This document shows, one piece after another, positions 20,940 to 33,268 of a stretch of DNA of 64,000 nt. Below the pieces are notes generated by a model that had not been told where the DNA came from, did no database searches, and saw only the letters and a list, made by a program, of their open reading frames with translations. Source of the DNA: Diphasiastrum complanatum (lineage: Eukaryota > Streptophyta > Lycopodiopsida > Lycopodiales > Lycopodiaceae); assembly GCA_029204225.1 (NCBI GenBank), contig CM055103.1, positions 24,180,163-24,244,162 on the forward strand, given 5' to 3'. The position numbers and the translations under genes were made by a program. Every line of letters begins with the position of its first letter. The stretch's first letter is position 1.

Positions 20940-21900
20940 TCTCCATAGTCGAATACTAGAACCATCTGTTGGAATTTCTGGTTGTACTTTGCAATTGTAG
21001 ATGTTTGGTTCAAAGAATGCCATTGGATGAAATTGGATTGAAAACATGTCTACAAACTGATTCAAAAGCATTCCAATTCACAATAATAAAGTCTTGAACG
21101 ATGTTCCACCACGATTGAACACGTCCCTGAAAACCCAATGAAGCAAAGAGAACCATATCACTAGCACAAATTCTCTCACAATAGTAAAAGTTATAGTCCA
21201 ATCCTTCGAACCAATTCTCCACATTAATGGATTGAATGCTTCCATCAAATGAAGGACTAGCATATTTAGATAGTTGCTAATTAATAAAAATATGTCTTTG
21301 TTCAGTAGTGACTTTCCACCATTCTTTGTTAGTCTGTTCTATAGATAAGTGCCCCATAGCAAACGCCCCGATCATGATTCATCATATCCTATATCTTCAT
21401 TAAATTTGTTTTGTACATGTAATTAGGAACAAATGGCTTGAGAACATTTATAATAGGGACTTAAAGACATTCCACATAGCATTTCAAACATGTCTTTTAT
21501 TTGAGTTTTGTCTTTGGAGTCAATTCCAAACATTCATTATTAAATTGTTGTGCATATTCAAAATGTGTGAGAGACAAAAATGATTGCCTATAAAATTTTG
21601 TAACATTGTCAACACATGCAAATTTGAATTCACTCCAAAGTTTAGTGACTGGATATGTTCGAGTGTCCCACATGCTCGAACTTGTCTTCGAAAATGTAAT
21701 GAGGCAAAGTAGATTTTATCCTCTTCAAAATAATGGTGATGAAAAAAGCAAGGTTCCAATTTAGTCAACCAATTTTCAATACTGGTTGAATTTGGTTGTC
21801 CATCAAAAGCAAGATTATACAGTGTGATTTTAGATTCTATTTTGTCATCAAATGGAAGTTGAACATTTTTAATATACCAAAAATCCATCACTAATGACTG
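20940..21900 (-). pseudogene. Gypsy-type gag, two related copies in tandem
   Basis: Two minus-strand segments encode the same kind of Ty3/Gypsy capsid core. The inner copy (about 21263-20940) has VENWFEGLDYNF, FASLGFQGRVQSWWN, WNAFESVCRHVF and then STIAKYNQKFQQ, a complete gag signature. The outer copy (21891-21520) has IENWLTKLEPCF and FASLHFRRQVRA, collinear with the first but more decayed. The inner copy changes frame near 21000. It continues at 15310 beyond Copia-A. No protease or RT was found. Confidence 0.75.
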
Positions 21901-22971
21901 ATAAAATCCCGTGGACTATGAGTTTACCAGCTACAATTTATTCACAATGAGATTTGATAGGCCATTGAAAGGCTCTTCTCCACTCACTTAAATTTTTGAG
22001 TCCTCGATGAATAAATTGGTTGTGAATGAAAGGTGTAACAAACTAAATTCACGTAATCATTGTGTTCAACTTGTCACCCTAAGCAATTTTGCTTTTTACA
22101 GCATTCAAATCCGAATTCAAATAGAGAAGTTATAGAGCTTCGAAAAGGATAAGAAAATTACAAAAAAATAACTTAGAGAAGCGGTATTAAAAAAAATTAA
22201 ATAATGATGATTGAAATATTGATGACAATATTCATCTCATTGAATTGAGCACTTTTCATTTTTACAATACTGAATTTCAAACTTAAAATCTATAAAAAAA
22301 TTTGAATTCTGTTGATTAAATTTTTTTAATGATGATTATTTTGGAGCATTGGAGTGCTCGTCAAACATGTGAATGGACCGAAGTATTTTTTGAATTTTGA
22401 CAACAAATTTTCTTAACGACTATTAGCGCAATGACATTTGTTTTGGGACTTTGACGAGTAACCTTTTTTGCCTAAATTTAGGCCAAAATCATGGTTTTTT
22501 TAGTTAATCTCTAAATTGTATAAAAAAAATGTGTTGCAGGTCTCGTGGTCTCATTTCATAATCTGCGATGTTGTCTGAGTGCATAGGTGTTGTTTTCCTA
22601 CCAGTTCTCAACAAATGCAAATTAATTTAATTGCCCTCATGTTTATCAAATAATTATCACATAATAGGACATGCATTTAAAATTACTCATGTGCTTTTTG
22701 AGATGTAGCCCTCTTGGTTATGATGGGTCATTGAACATGTGCTCCTAGGTGAAGATGCAGGTGAGGGGCCCAATTTTCGTGTACGGTCCTTGGTGGATCT
22801 CAATTCCCTAGTCTGGAGCCACAAACAATATATGTCACTTACAAGAGATAAGTTTTAAGCTACTAAAACAATATCACAAGCAGATCCATTCACTAGACGT
22901 ACTTTTTCTTTTATTTTTGCATGCATGGATCAACATTCTCATAGAAAATCATTTTTCTCTTTGATGGGATA
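21901..22971. other. no gene recognised
   Basis: AT-rich with runs of T. No LTR edge or primer site for the adjacent Gypsy gag could be placed here. Confidence 0.5.
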
Positions 22972-23159
22972 TTGACCTACAGGAAAATCAAGCCACTATG
23001 GGCAACTTTCGAAAACCCATGGGCTCCAAAAACTGCTCCTCATAGCAATAGTATACATGCAGTTGTTGTGGTTCATATTAGACCACTCTTTTACCATTGG
23101 AGTTATCAACTCCACGGATCCATTAGCCACCCTAGAATTTTTAAATCCAATTCCATTAC

Positions 23160-24754
23160 AATATTATCACCAAGACAAAATCAACAATTTTAGAAAAAAA
23201 TAAATAGGGATTTCAATATATGTGCATAACTTAGAGCATGTTGGAGAACATAAGATGAGCCACCATCTCGAGGAATAAATGTGGAAAGTACTTTTGTTTT
23301 CACTCGAGTGTGTGCATGACAAACCCACAAAGATTTGTCTATTGTAGTGGGCTTCAATGGAGCATAGCATGGCAGTGCCCGCCTCTATAGTTTGATCCCA
23401 AAACACTTCCTTCACAAGATAAACTCTGAATGTTTTGTCTGCGCAAGAAAAAAAGAACAAAGTTATATGTTGAAAAAACAATATGAAAAAAAATAAAGAA
23501 AACATGTTATCATACTGATGGGATGTGCTGCTCCAAGATAAATGTGTTGTTGTCATTCACTAGTGCATTTGCAATGTGTGCCTTTCATGAAATCTCAAAA
23601 CGCTTTGTACACGCAATGTTGTAGATGTTCTTTTATGTAACTGCTCGTGGCCAGTGCTCCCAATCCACTTTTAGCAAAATACTTTACAACAAAAAATATG
23701 AAATATTGTAAAAAATAATTATGAATTGAATACAGTACAAAATTTATTAGTAACTCGCAAGATAAGCACTTACTTGAAGAATTGGTCCCCATTGGTCGGA
23801 TTGGCCAATATTGCATACTTTCATGTCTTTAGTTTGCAATTGACATCAATACCATGAAACATTTGATTTTATAGTTATCTGGTGGCAGCAATGTCCTTCT
23901 GTCTTGCACGTCTTTCAATTCATCATGGCATTCCTCCTTTTTTAAAAAATACTACGATAATCAAATAATTTAATGAGATATCAAACGAAACAAATGACAA
24001 GAACACACCTGATTTACAACTTGGCTCAAAATAGCCAGTGGGCAATTATACCAAGGTTGGTGTCTGCCCTTCTTGGCCTTGAGACCCAATTGTTGTCATC
24101 CATGCCTTGTCTTCATCAGACACATGCTTTAATAAACTTTGTTTGTTAGATTGTCCAAGGGCATAAATCATGCAAACTTTATCAATGGCAATGGTCTTTA
24201 TGAAGCCGAAATCATTTACTCTAAATTATTGCATGTGAAGTGGTTATGGTTTACCATTGTAACATGTTTTAAAAAATGGTAGTGATTTTAACAAATTCAC
24301 AAACAAGAGAGCAGTTCTTCTGGATTCATTCTTGCAAGTGCTATCAACAACTCATTCTCATCTTGCTCACCCATCTCAATGATGGTAACTTCTAGACGAA
24401 GGCATCTTGCAACATAAGCGGAGAAATCTGGCAAAAAAAAAAAATTATGTTTGAAAAAACAACATGCAATTGTGTTTTAATTACAAAACTCTTACTTTTG
24501 CTGATCTCCTCCATGAATGCAAGGAGGCGGTGATTTCCATTCCAGGTATACGATATTCTGTTGCTCAAGAATTTCCACTCAGCATTTGTCTTCAATTCTT
24601 TCTCAAAATCGACATTTATTTTGAACCAAATAAGGTCCCATGAGAAAGTTTGCAAGGAATTGACATAGCATTTGCCAAAAGATGGCATCTTTAAGGAGCA
24701 TATGAATTGTCCCTTTTGTTTGACATACCCATGCAATGATAATTCCTTAGGCAA
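23160..24754 (-). pseudogene. decayed intron-containing coding region, family unknown
   Basis: The minus strand holds several protein-like blocks: 24754-24499 (ending near LSNRISYTWNGNHRLLAFME), 24426-24330 (VARCLRLEVTIIEMGEQDEN) and about 24240-24010 (IAIDKVCMIYALGQ, then SLLKHVSDEDKAWMTTIGS). A GTAAGA donor after EEISK and a T-rich CAG acceptor at about 24427 join the first two blocks in frame, so this is genuine intron structure. Beyond that, one frameshift and several stops interrupt the reading. Weaker blocks lie at 23950-23800, 23680-23560 and 23440-23170. I do not recognise the family. It could be a host gene or the gene of a DNA transposon. Confidence 0.45.
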
Positions 24755-25803
24755 TCGCTAGAGATCTCCCAACTATCGAGAATGGATGTAAGTATTGTCC
24801 ATGTTCATACTACAGCAATAGCCTACTGTGGAAAGTGTTGTGTATAGATCAGAAGTTATCTGTAGAGATATGATATGTAGTGAATCTTTGTGGGATCATT
24901 AAAGATTTTGTACAAACTTCTAATCGTGGATCTACAAAGTATTCCATGAACTAAGTTATTTGCATGCATAACCTAGTTGCTGGTACATAGGCATATTGAT
25001 GAGAATTGTGTTTAAGACAATTTCTCGCTGGGTTATAGTAATTTCTCATTGAGAATTGCTTATTGACCTAGAATTGATTCAAAATCAGATTAAATGTGGT
25101 GTTTTGGTACCACACCGAGACATTTAAACATAAAAATATTTCTAATCTTAAGTTTCCTAAGTCTAAGTTCTAAATCTAAGTTTAAGCTATTTTATTATTT
25201 TTTTAAGCTTCTACTCATGGGCTTACAAACACATGGTGGAAGTTTATTAACAGATACTCGTACGTGGACTTACAAAACACATGCCACGGAGTTTTATTTC
25301 TCTCTTTTTTATTTTTTTCTATGTTAGCACAGATGCTAACAATTGGTCACTTTTGGTCGGCCGTAATTGCTAAACTAGAGATGACTCTAAGCTTAAAAGA
25401 TTTTTTGATCATTGGTTGTTGCCTATGTGAGGGTATCACGTTCTTTTATTGAGTATAGGACAAGAATCCGATAAATTCATTAGAGGAGTTCTCAATATCA
25501 AAAAGACCCTTTGTAAAGATACTTTTATTTTTTTTTTAGTTTCGACCGTCACCAGGCCCAATCAAAATGCACAGACTTGAAATCTACGTAACATAGTTCA
25601 AATTAACTAAAAAATAAAAATGCAATATAGAAAACTTTGAAATTTGTGTCCGGGCAGCATGGACGTATCCCATTGGTTTCTTCTTCCTGCCCGACACGTG
25701 CTAATCTGCCCGACGTCAATACCTCAAGTTAAATTTACTTGACTATGTTGGTTAGTATAATGAAAATTTCTAACTATACTAGTTACAGTTATAGAAATAT
25801 AGT
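24755..25803. other. no gene recognised
   Basis: Non-coding. A short GC-richer patch near 25650-25720 carries two CCCGAC repeats and a CACGTG. No other structure was seen. Confidence 0.5.
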
Positions 25804-27291
25804 ATGTACAGTTACATAAAATATGGTATACGCAATAACAGTGACTATGTTGGCATTCACATTAGATTAAATGTGATACGAAAAATTGAAATTAAGTATC
25901 ATATCAGAGAGATTTTTGGCGCCCAAGCTTTGAAAATAGCAATGGCAAGGAGACCCAGATCTACAATCGATTATGTGATTCTTTACAAAGAGAAAGATGA
26001 AGCTGATAATTGGAAGCCAACAAAATATATGAAGAACTCATGGGTATTGTTGCATCCATCATCAAAGGGCAATTTTCGACAAAAGAAAAGAGCAAAAATG
26101 ACTTACAAATCTTATTGGAAAGCAAAAATTTTGGAGTTTAAGACTACCCCGAGAGGTCAATCTATATCAGAAGTCTTAGTACAACATGTATATATGCATT
26201 CAAAAATCAAAGTACATGATATCAATCTCATGATTATCAAAAATGTAATTGTAAGTATATCAAAACATATGCACTCTACAACAATCATAGGTGATTTTCT
26301 TTATTGATGCTCTTCAGATTATGATTTAAATGCCTCAACATTGTTTTTTTCTTTCAGATTTATATCCATCATGCATAAGTGAATGGGAGCCCGCACAATC
26401 ACTTGCAGGAATATTAGACGTGATTCACTCTGATGTTGGAAAGCTGCAATACAGAGGAAGAAGTCAAAGGAACTTGTAGATTGTGGTATCTATTTTTATA
26501 AATCTTTATATACGCCACAAACAGATGGAGGTTTTGGCAAGCTCGAAGCAATTCCATTGCCTAGTTTTCAAAGTGATGAGTGGCCTACTCCTGACAGCAT
26601 TGTTTCTGAATCCTTCAGATGCAAGCTACTAATTGATATTAGAAATGCTATGAAGATAAGCACGGGCTCGAAAATTGTTCACCTAAGTTGGTTTATCTCA
26701 TTACATATATTTGTTGATTTTTTCTCAAGTGCTAGTGTTCGTAGGACACCAACTTTATTTGTTTGCAAGGATTTATCAAATGAGACTTTGTCAGATCTCA
26801 TGGATCAAGGCTGGGATAGTTAAACAAATAATGACATAGAATGCAGGATTAAAAAGTCCTATCGAAAAGCAAATGCTCAATCGCACATTTAGCTACCAGA
26901 GATACAAGAAAATTGAAGGTACATGGCTACCACTGGATCAAGACTTTGAACTAAATGGTCACACAAACCAAATGGAGATAAGCATTATCTACAATGAAGA
27001 ATATTTGACTATGGTTGAGGTGGAAGAACATTGGAAGCTTGATTTTATCAGAACAGAGCTCATGCTATTACAAACCAATCTACCAACATATTTCAGATTT
27101 ATCATCAACAGAAGACTCGTAAGTACTTTATATTTATTGCCATGTAAAAATAGAACAAAATAATAGACAATGTCATGATTTACAATTGCACATTCACTAA
27201 TATTTCTCATGTCACAGATGTGAAAAAGACAGGAGCTGATAACGTGCTGCAAAGATCTACCTACAACAATCACCATTGTGGGAGAACAATA
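25804..27291 (+). pseudogene. unidentified intron-containing coding region
   Basis: A 167-codon ORF (25804-26307) encodes a basic protein (AMARRPRSTIDYVILYKEKD ...) of no family I know. Further plus-strand blocks follow: 26375-26480 (SEWEPAQSLAGILDVIHSDV), 26500-26820 (KLEAIPLPSFQSDEWPTPDS) and 26873-27120 (TWLPLDQDFELNGHTNQMEI). The last ends at a good GTAAGT donor (27119-27124). A T-rich CAG acceptor precedes the second block near 26358. Stops separate some blocks. It converges tail to tail with the Ulp1-like gene at 27487, so both could be cargo of one large DNA transposon; that is inference only. Confidence 0.4.
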
Positions 27292-27486
27292 GTTTCAAAT
27301 AAATTTTAGTAGAAATCTGTGTATACACTCTTTCATTCAATAATTGAAAGCCCAAGTTGGGCATCAGTACATGTATTTTGTGCTCTCAAATTCATAAAAT
27401 GGAACAGCATTTGATATATAAATGTATATTTTTCTATGAATTCTATACATGTATTTTTTTTTATGCTATCTATATATGTTCTGATC

Positions 27487-28942
27487 TTAATTTAGTACTA
27501 CTACATCATCCTTTGCACCATCATCAATAAAGGGAGGCTGAAACTTTGCCCTAGCCAGTATACTCAAGATGATTTCTTGTCTGAATCTGTACACCTGGCT
27601 TGATGTGTACTCAGAAAGTGTAAATTGCAAAATAGAACATTCATGTATTAGTAATGGCTAAAAAAATCAACAAAATAGAAAAATAATCATGATTCCAAAA
27701 ATAAGAATAAACAAAATTTATTACCTTAGAAATATCAACATCTTCCTGAAGGTTGAACCACTCAAAAAATAACTTGGCATTGTATAACGTGTACCACCCA
27801 CAGCTGAATGAATCATTTTGCTATGGTGACTGCAAAATAATTTAGCACAAAAGAAATCAATTATGAAACAGAATGAATTAGAATGAAACAATTACATTAG
27901 AATATTGATTTCAACATGCTATTAAGAAAGACAGAGTTTAACTTCAAACTCACGATCTCCCAGTCCACGAAATGAGAAACATCTGTAGGAATATATTTAC
28001 TTAAATATGGTAGATATATATCTACATCCTTATGCGTATTTTTCGCCAAACTCATCTTGACACAAAAACTTTTGATACTGTTATTTACAGATCTCTTAAT
28101 AGAGATCAGGTTTAAACTCCAATGGTCACTGCAAAATAAGATTGAAAGTACTTTAGCGACAATTCTGAGAACTATTTAAATTGAAAATGTCAATGTTAAT
28201 GCATAAAACAGGAAGAAGCACTTAATATATCCTACTTGGTATGATAAGGAATGACCAGATACTTTGTTGCTGGTGTGAATCCACTTGTCTGACACTGTGA
28301 CAATGTGTCATTATTCTCCTTGAAGGCCTGGAGCAGAAAGTTACTCAGCACCAGCAACTCGTTGGATGAATCTCTTGCAATGTCAAATTGCAAGAGTGTC
28401 AGCCCGGACTCTATCACAAGATCACTGATAGAAGTCTGTCTGTCTTTGAGATCCAAGCAATCTAAAACTCTAAAACTAATACTAAAATCAAGTTCATCTA
28501 GTTTAAAACAAAAAGGATTACCAATATTATCTATAGCATCTGATATGTCTTTCTCAAATCTAAGATACTCATCTGAATCTATATATGTATAAAAATTTGG
28601 AGGAGGAGGAGGAGGTGGATGTGTAGTATCTACAGGATTTAAAGCGGTATCCAAAATAGCTATAGCTATATTTATAACATTATCAACAACAGCGTTATCT
28701 ACAATTAATTCCGGGTCAGATTTCACATAATCTGTGGTGTCTACGATCTTTGCTTTCTTTGGAGCTCTCTTAGGGGCACTTTGCTTCCTAGGACGCTTCG
28801 TAGGAAGATCAGTCCTATCTACAGGTGTTGGCCTAGGAGCAGAAGGCTGAGATACGTGCAACCTACAGAACCTATCCCTCATTCTCATCAGGAGCTGAAC
28901 TATCTTAGGCATTTCCTGAAGAATGAGATCTGTATTGCTCAT
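27487..28942 (-). pseudogene. C48 (Ulp1-like) cysteine peptidase, four exons, one stop
   Basis: Exon coordinates on the window are 28236-28942, 27954-28128, 27725-27829 and 27487-27609. All three introns have GT-AG ends and the spliced frame stays open to TAA, 370 codons in all, except for TAG at 27821-27823. Exon 1 is a basic, proline-rich region with a PPPPPPP run, ending YLVIPYHT. Exon 2 opens with the Ulp1 catalytic histidine motif (NDHWSLNLISIKR). Exon 3 carries the cysteine motif QNDSFSCGWYTLYN, with the TAG at the first glutamine of the usual PQQ. The Asp of the triad is not obvious. Ulp1-family enzymes cleave SUMO-like conjugates and are often carried by plant Mutator-like and CACTA elements. 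The upstream minus-strand blocks at 34300-35032 may be earlier exons of the same gene. Confidence 0.65.
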
Positions 28943-29613
28943 TCCAAGCTGAGCCCAATCGGGGAGACTCTTATAATGGCAATTAAAGCTTTATCATTTT
29001 ACCTAGGAGGACATAAATTTGTAAAGACAAATAAGATCATTTTTGTCAAAAGATCTTATGTCTTGAACATTTTAGGCTTTACTGATGGGAATGTTCCTTT
29101 AAGGAGCTCCCATTATTCATTGTATTCCACTTATATTGAGCTTAGTGGAAATAAGGATAATGCACATCTATTAGATGCATACGCTAGCAGAGAATTTCTT
29201 CATGACAATACTGCCATAGAATCTGACACAAGATCTGATGATTAATAGTTGACACTTTGTATTTTGGTATAATACAATCAATACATTTACATTGAGTATT
29301 TCTCCTTTCTTGTTCAATGAATTTGCAAAGCAATTCTGAACATGTCATGATTTGATGATAATGATGATCTTGTACTCAACAATCATCTAATTTTCTCTTC
29401 TTGTATGAACTTGCATGCTTTTCTAAACTTGTATTGTGTGGACTTTGTTATATGTCGAATTTGAACTCTGCGGTAGAACCACTGAAACAATTGACAAATG
29501 TAGTTTTGTTTTTCATTGGTTCCTCCATGTTGTGTATTTCGATGAAATGCTGCTCGTGCTTGCCAGTGTGACTTCTCCATCCCTTGTGATGACCATACAC
29601 TCAAGCTTCCATA
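28943..29613. other. unassigned; weak plus-strand ORF
   Basis: A plus-strand frame ending at 29245 encodes a tail such as VLNILGFTDGNVPLRSSHYS that I do not recognise. The rest is non-coding. The last five bases before the Copia-C LTR (29614-29618, TGTAT) are its target duplication. Confidence 0.4.
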
Positions 29614-29618
29614 TGTAT

Positions 29619-30319
29619 TGTGAAGAATTGCCAAAAATTGGCAAATCTAGCTTGATCAAAAACCATGTAGAATAGTGTAAATTGTGTACACAAGTGGGTC
29701 CCACACATGTGAGGCCATGATGCCACATGGGAAACCCATACTAATGTAGGTTAGTTCAAGTCAAGAGAGTTGGTCATGTCTATTTGGTGGTCATCCCTAC
29801 TTTATAGGACCTACACCTAAGTTTAAGGTGAAAATTTGACCAACTAGCTACCTACCAAGCATAACTCTAGGAAATAGACTAGGGTTTCATTTTAGGTCAA
29901 GGAGAGTGAGTTAACTTCCTTATTACATGCTGGAAATCCACCTAACTTCAAGAAGGAAGTCGAATTTTCTATGTATTCCCTCTTTCCATAGTGAGAAGAT
30001 AGAAAATTTTTGGAGCTCATTGGCAATCTCAAGCTAGTTCACTATGTACATTGAGTTTTTGTGATCCAAATGAAACCAAATCAATTTCTACTTGTTTCTC
30101 AGGTTGAAGGCCATACTAAAGCCTGTATTACACACGTGTGGGCTCGGATTTCAATGTTTATCAATGCTTTTGATTGTTAATGCTTGTTGTTTGTCAAATT
30201 GCCAATCTAGATCAACTTTTTTGTGTCTAGTTTTTTGATAGATTGTTAAGCAAGCATCCAATCACTCTTGTGGATCTTTTGTAGATCCATTTATGGTCCT
30301 AAAGTACAGTACTTTCACA
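29619..30319 (+). repeat. Copia-C 5' LTR (701 bp)
   Basis: TGTGAAGAATTGCC ... GTACTTTCACA. It holds GGCCATACTAAAGCC and CACACGTGTG near 30110-30140, variants of the module seen in the other LTRs. An earlier GTGGGTCCCACAC palindrome lies near 29693. Confidence 0.95.
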
Positions 30320-31124
30320 TGGTATCAGAGCCAAGTACAAGAGCATAAGCCATTGATCTAATGCAAATCCATTTTTAGCAAGTTTTGGTGCTAAAAACTA
30401 GTATTGAGAGGGCAAGCTAGAATCTTGATATTGGTGAGGAGATTTGATCCCAAACTTGGTAGGGGTCCAAATCCGTACTGTCCACATGTGTGGGCACCTC
30501 TGAACCTTCATTTAATGCATGTTATTCATTTGATCCAAAAAAATTCAATTTGTGAGCTATTGGTGTAATTTTTGGTGGGAATCCTAGGATAATCTACCAA
30601 GATCATTTGCCATTGATTCGATTTGAATTTGTTTTATGGAATCTAATTAATCTAGGCTGAGTTCAAGTCCTATTAAGGTTAAAAACAGGTCTTGAAAGTA
30701 CACCAAGAAGGAAGAAAGAGATTAAGTCATTTTTTTGTCCAAAAATAGCCAAAATTGGCAAGATTTGATTGTAAGTAGATTTCACATCATCTTATCTTCA
30801 TTCCAACTTTGTGAGGGAGTGCTAGAACTGAGATTATAAGTCCATTTGTTGGATTAGAAATCTAATTTGAGTGAAAAACTACAAGAGAGAGACCTTAGTG
30901 AGTTTCTAGAGACAATCAAATCCATTTCTTGGCAAGATTTGTTTGAAAGTAGTTTTCACTTCATCTTATCTTCATTCCAGCTTTGTGAGGGAGTGATAGA
31001 ACTATGATTATAAGTCCATTTGTTGGATTAGAAATCAAATTTGAGTGAAACACTGCAAGTGTGAGACCTTTGTGAGTTTCAAGTCAATCAAATCTATTTC
31101 TTGTTTGTAGAAGTCACTAGTAAG
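30320..31124 (+). other. Copia-C leader with primer-binding site and partial duplication
   Basis: TGGTATCAGAGC at 30320-30331 abuts the LTR. Within the leader about 130 bp are tandemly repeated: a block starting near 30760 (GGCAAGATTTG, then TCATCTTATCTTCATTCCA) recurs from about 30935. No ORF was seen before the gag ATG. Confidence 0.85.
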
Positions 31125-33268
31125 ATGGGATCTGCTGGAGCATACCTTCTAGAAGCTAGTGAGGGGTTGAATTCTACAAATTATGCTATCTGGAAGGTTA
31201 GAATGGAGTCACTATTGGTGCTCCAAGACCTTTATGAGTTCTTGATTGAAGATGAAGATGAACCTCTAGGTGCATAGGAGTTAGCTAGATACAAGAAGAG
31301 ATCTAGGCTTGCACTTCATTGTGTGAAGATGAATGTGAGCAATGATTTGTTGAGAGAAGTATCAGCTTGTACTAATGCTAAAGAGGCTTGGGAGTCTTTA
31401 AAATCAATCTATGAGTCTAGCAACACTTCTAGAGTTCTTATGCTTAGAAATCAAATTTTGCAAAGCATGAGGAGAAGTGAGGAGAGTGCACAGGACTATG
31501 TACTCAGAATCAAGTCTCTAAATAGGGAGTTGGCTTTCATTGGAGAGAAGATTCATGATGGAGAGCTTGTACAAATTGTCCTTAATGGTCTAGGAGATGA
31601 CTTTGCAAAGTTTTGCCATCCAAGACACTTTGCCAACTATAGAAAAACTTCACAGTGTATTAGTGGCTGAAGAGTGTAGGATGCTCCATGCAAAATCTAG
31701 GATGAGTTCCTTGTCTTTGCAGGATGGTGATGAGAAGCCAATTTCTCAGTCAAGGGCAAAAAGAAGATCAATGGAAAGAAGAAGCATCCAAAGGAGGCCA
31801 AAGAAGAGGATGATGCATCAAGCTCAAAGGACAAGTCAAAGCAAAATTGCTTCTTTTGTGGAAGGAAGGGGCATTATGCATCTGAATGCTACAAGAGGCT
31901 AAGAGCACAAGTGGAGGAGGACAAACAAGGAAACCTTGCAAAGGAGGAGGATGATGATGAAGTAGATGTATTCTTGATGGCATCTACATCCTCACCAACA
32001 AGCAATAGCAATTCAAGAGACAATTGGTGGATTGACAGTGGGGCTAGCTCCCACGTGTCTTGTGAAAAGGACTTTTTCTCAACCTTACACTCATTCAATG
32101 ATGCTAAAAAGTTTGTCTTTACTGCAAATGATGAAGAGTGTAGGATAGATGGTGTTGGCACCATCTCTTTGTGTCTAGAATCCTCAAAATGCATGGATCT
32201 AGAAAATGTCCTTTATGTACCATCAATCACCAAGAATATGCTTAGTGTTGGTCTACTCTTAGAAAGTGGCTTGGATGTCCACTTTAAGCATGGTGTTTGC
32301 TTCATCTTGAAGAATGATGTTTGCATTGCAAAGGGATTTAAACATGGAAGATTGTTTAAGTTGGAAGCTAGTGTTGCTTTTGAAAGAATGAGCTTGGCGA
32401 AGGAGGAGATCACTCAAGAGGAGATCTTGGAAAAGTGTGATCTTGCTTGCATTGAGGAGGAGCATCAAAAGGAGGAAGATCTTGAGGATCAGCCTCAAAG
32501 CATGAGAGTTCCAAGGGAGTCCTCAATGACAATGGCCGAGTCATCAAATTGCATGCAAATTGTCCATTCAAGTGTGCATCTTGCAAGGGTGGTGAGCATT
32601 GGAGAGTCTACTATCTTTGAATACTTTTTGGAAAGTATTAGTAGACATGAGGTTACTTGTTTCTTACCTTTAAGATCCATGGTGTTTATTACTTTTATGA
32701 CAAGACAATGAAATGGGATGCTTTGAAATCTACATTTGTTGTTGATAAAGCAATTTCATTGGATAACTATTTTTGTAATAGTTTGAATAGAGTCATAAAA
32801 GATGAAACATCATTTGCTTTGGAAATCTTTGTGTCCACATGCTTTGTGCATGATCATTCCAATGTAAGGACCAAAGATTATCCTATTTCAATGATAGGAA
32901 TAATGGTAGTGTTTTGCTCTTCAAGTAGAGATTGTAGAATCTACTTGTTTTCAACCAAAGAATTTGTCAATGGTGGAAATGTGATCTTTCAAGAGTGGAA
33001 GATTTGTAAACTTGAAGAAGCACCTTTGGATCAACACCTTATTCAATTCATTGATGGTTTGGAGTCAAGTCAAGTGGAGGAGCAAGCTCAAGACCCGAGG
33101 ACTCCAAGAAGAACCTTTAGTATCAAGATGGAGCCATCTAGGCTCAATCATATGGATCAAGCAAGACAAGTTGTCTTTGGCAACATTATTTATGCACTTA
33201 ATATTTTAATTGATGTATCTTCAAGTGCACAAAATGCCTTGGAATCCATGGCTTGGCATGATGTTTAG
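31125..33268 (+). pseudogene. Copia-C gag, protease and diverged integrase-like frame
   Basis: Gag begins at the ATG at 31125 and is very close to Copia-A. TAG at 31275-31277 replaces the CAG of Copia-A (LGAQEL). A deletion of about 8 bp near 31600 shifts the frame. The zinc knuckle CFFCGRKGHYASEC (near 31850) leads into an open frame to 32711 with protease WWIDSGASSHVS. Two frames (to 32711 and 32657-33268) then run collinear with Copia-A integrase, but few residues are shared: IVHSSVHLA for IHSDVHSF, FVSTCFVHDHS for FGSTCYVHQS. The first catalytic Asp is Ser and the DNGGEY and GVSER segments are gone. The end, QDPRTPRRTFSIKMEPSRL, matches the Copia linker before RT. Confidence 0.9.

Noticed and set aside
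28781-29245. 154-codon plus-strand gene
   Set aside because: Its first part is antisense to the Ulp1-like exon 1; the remainder has no recognisable domain, so it is noted only as unassigned.
32657-33268. a novel host gene inside Copia-C
   Set aside because: It is collinear with Copia integrase (FVSTCFVHDHS for FGSTCYVHQS; RTPRR linker) and recurs in a second Copia-C copy.
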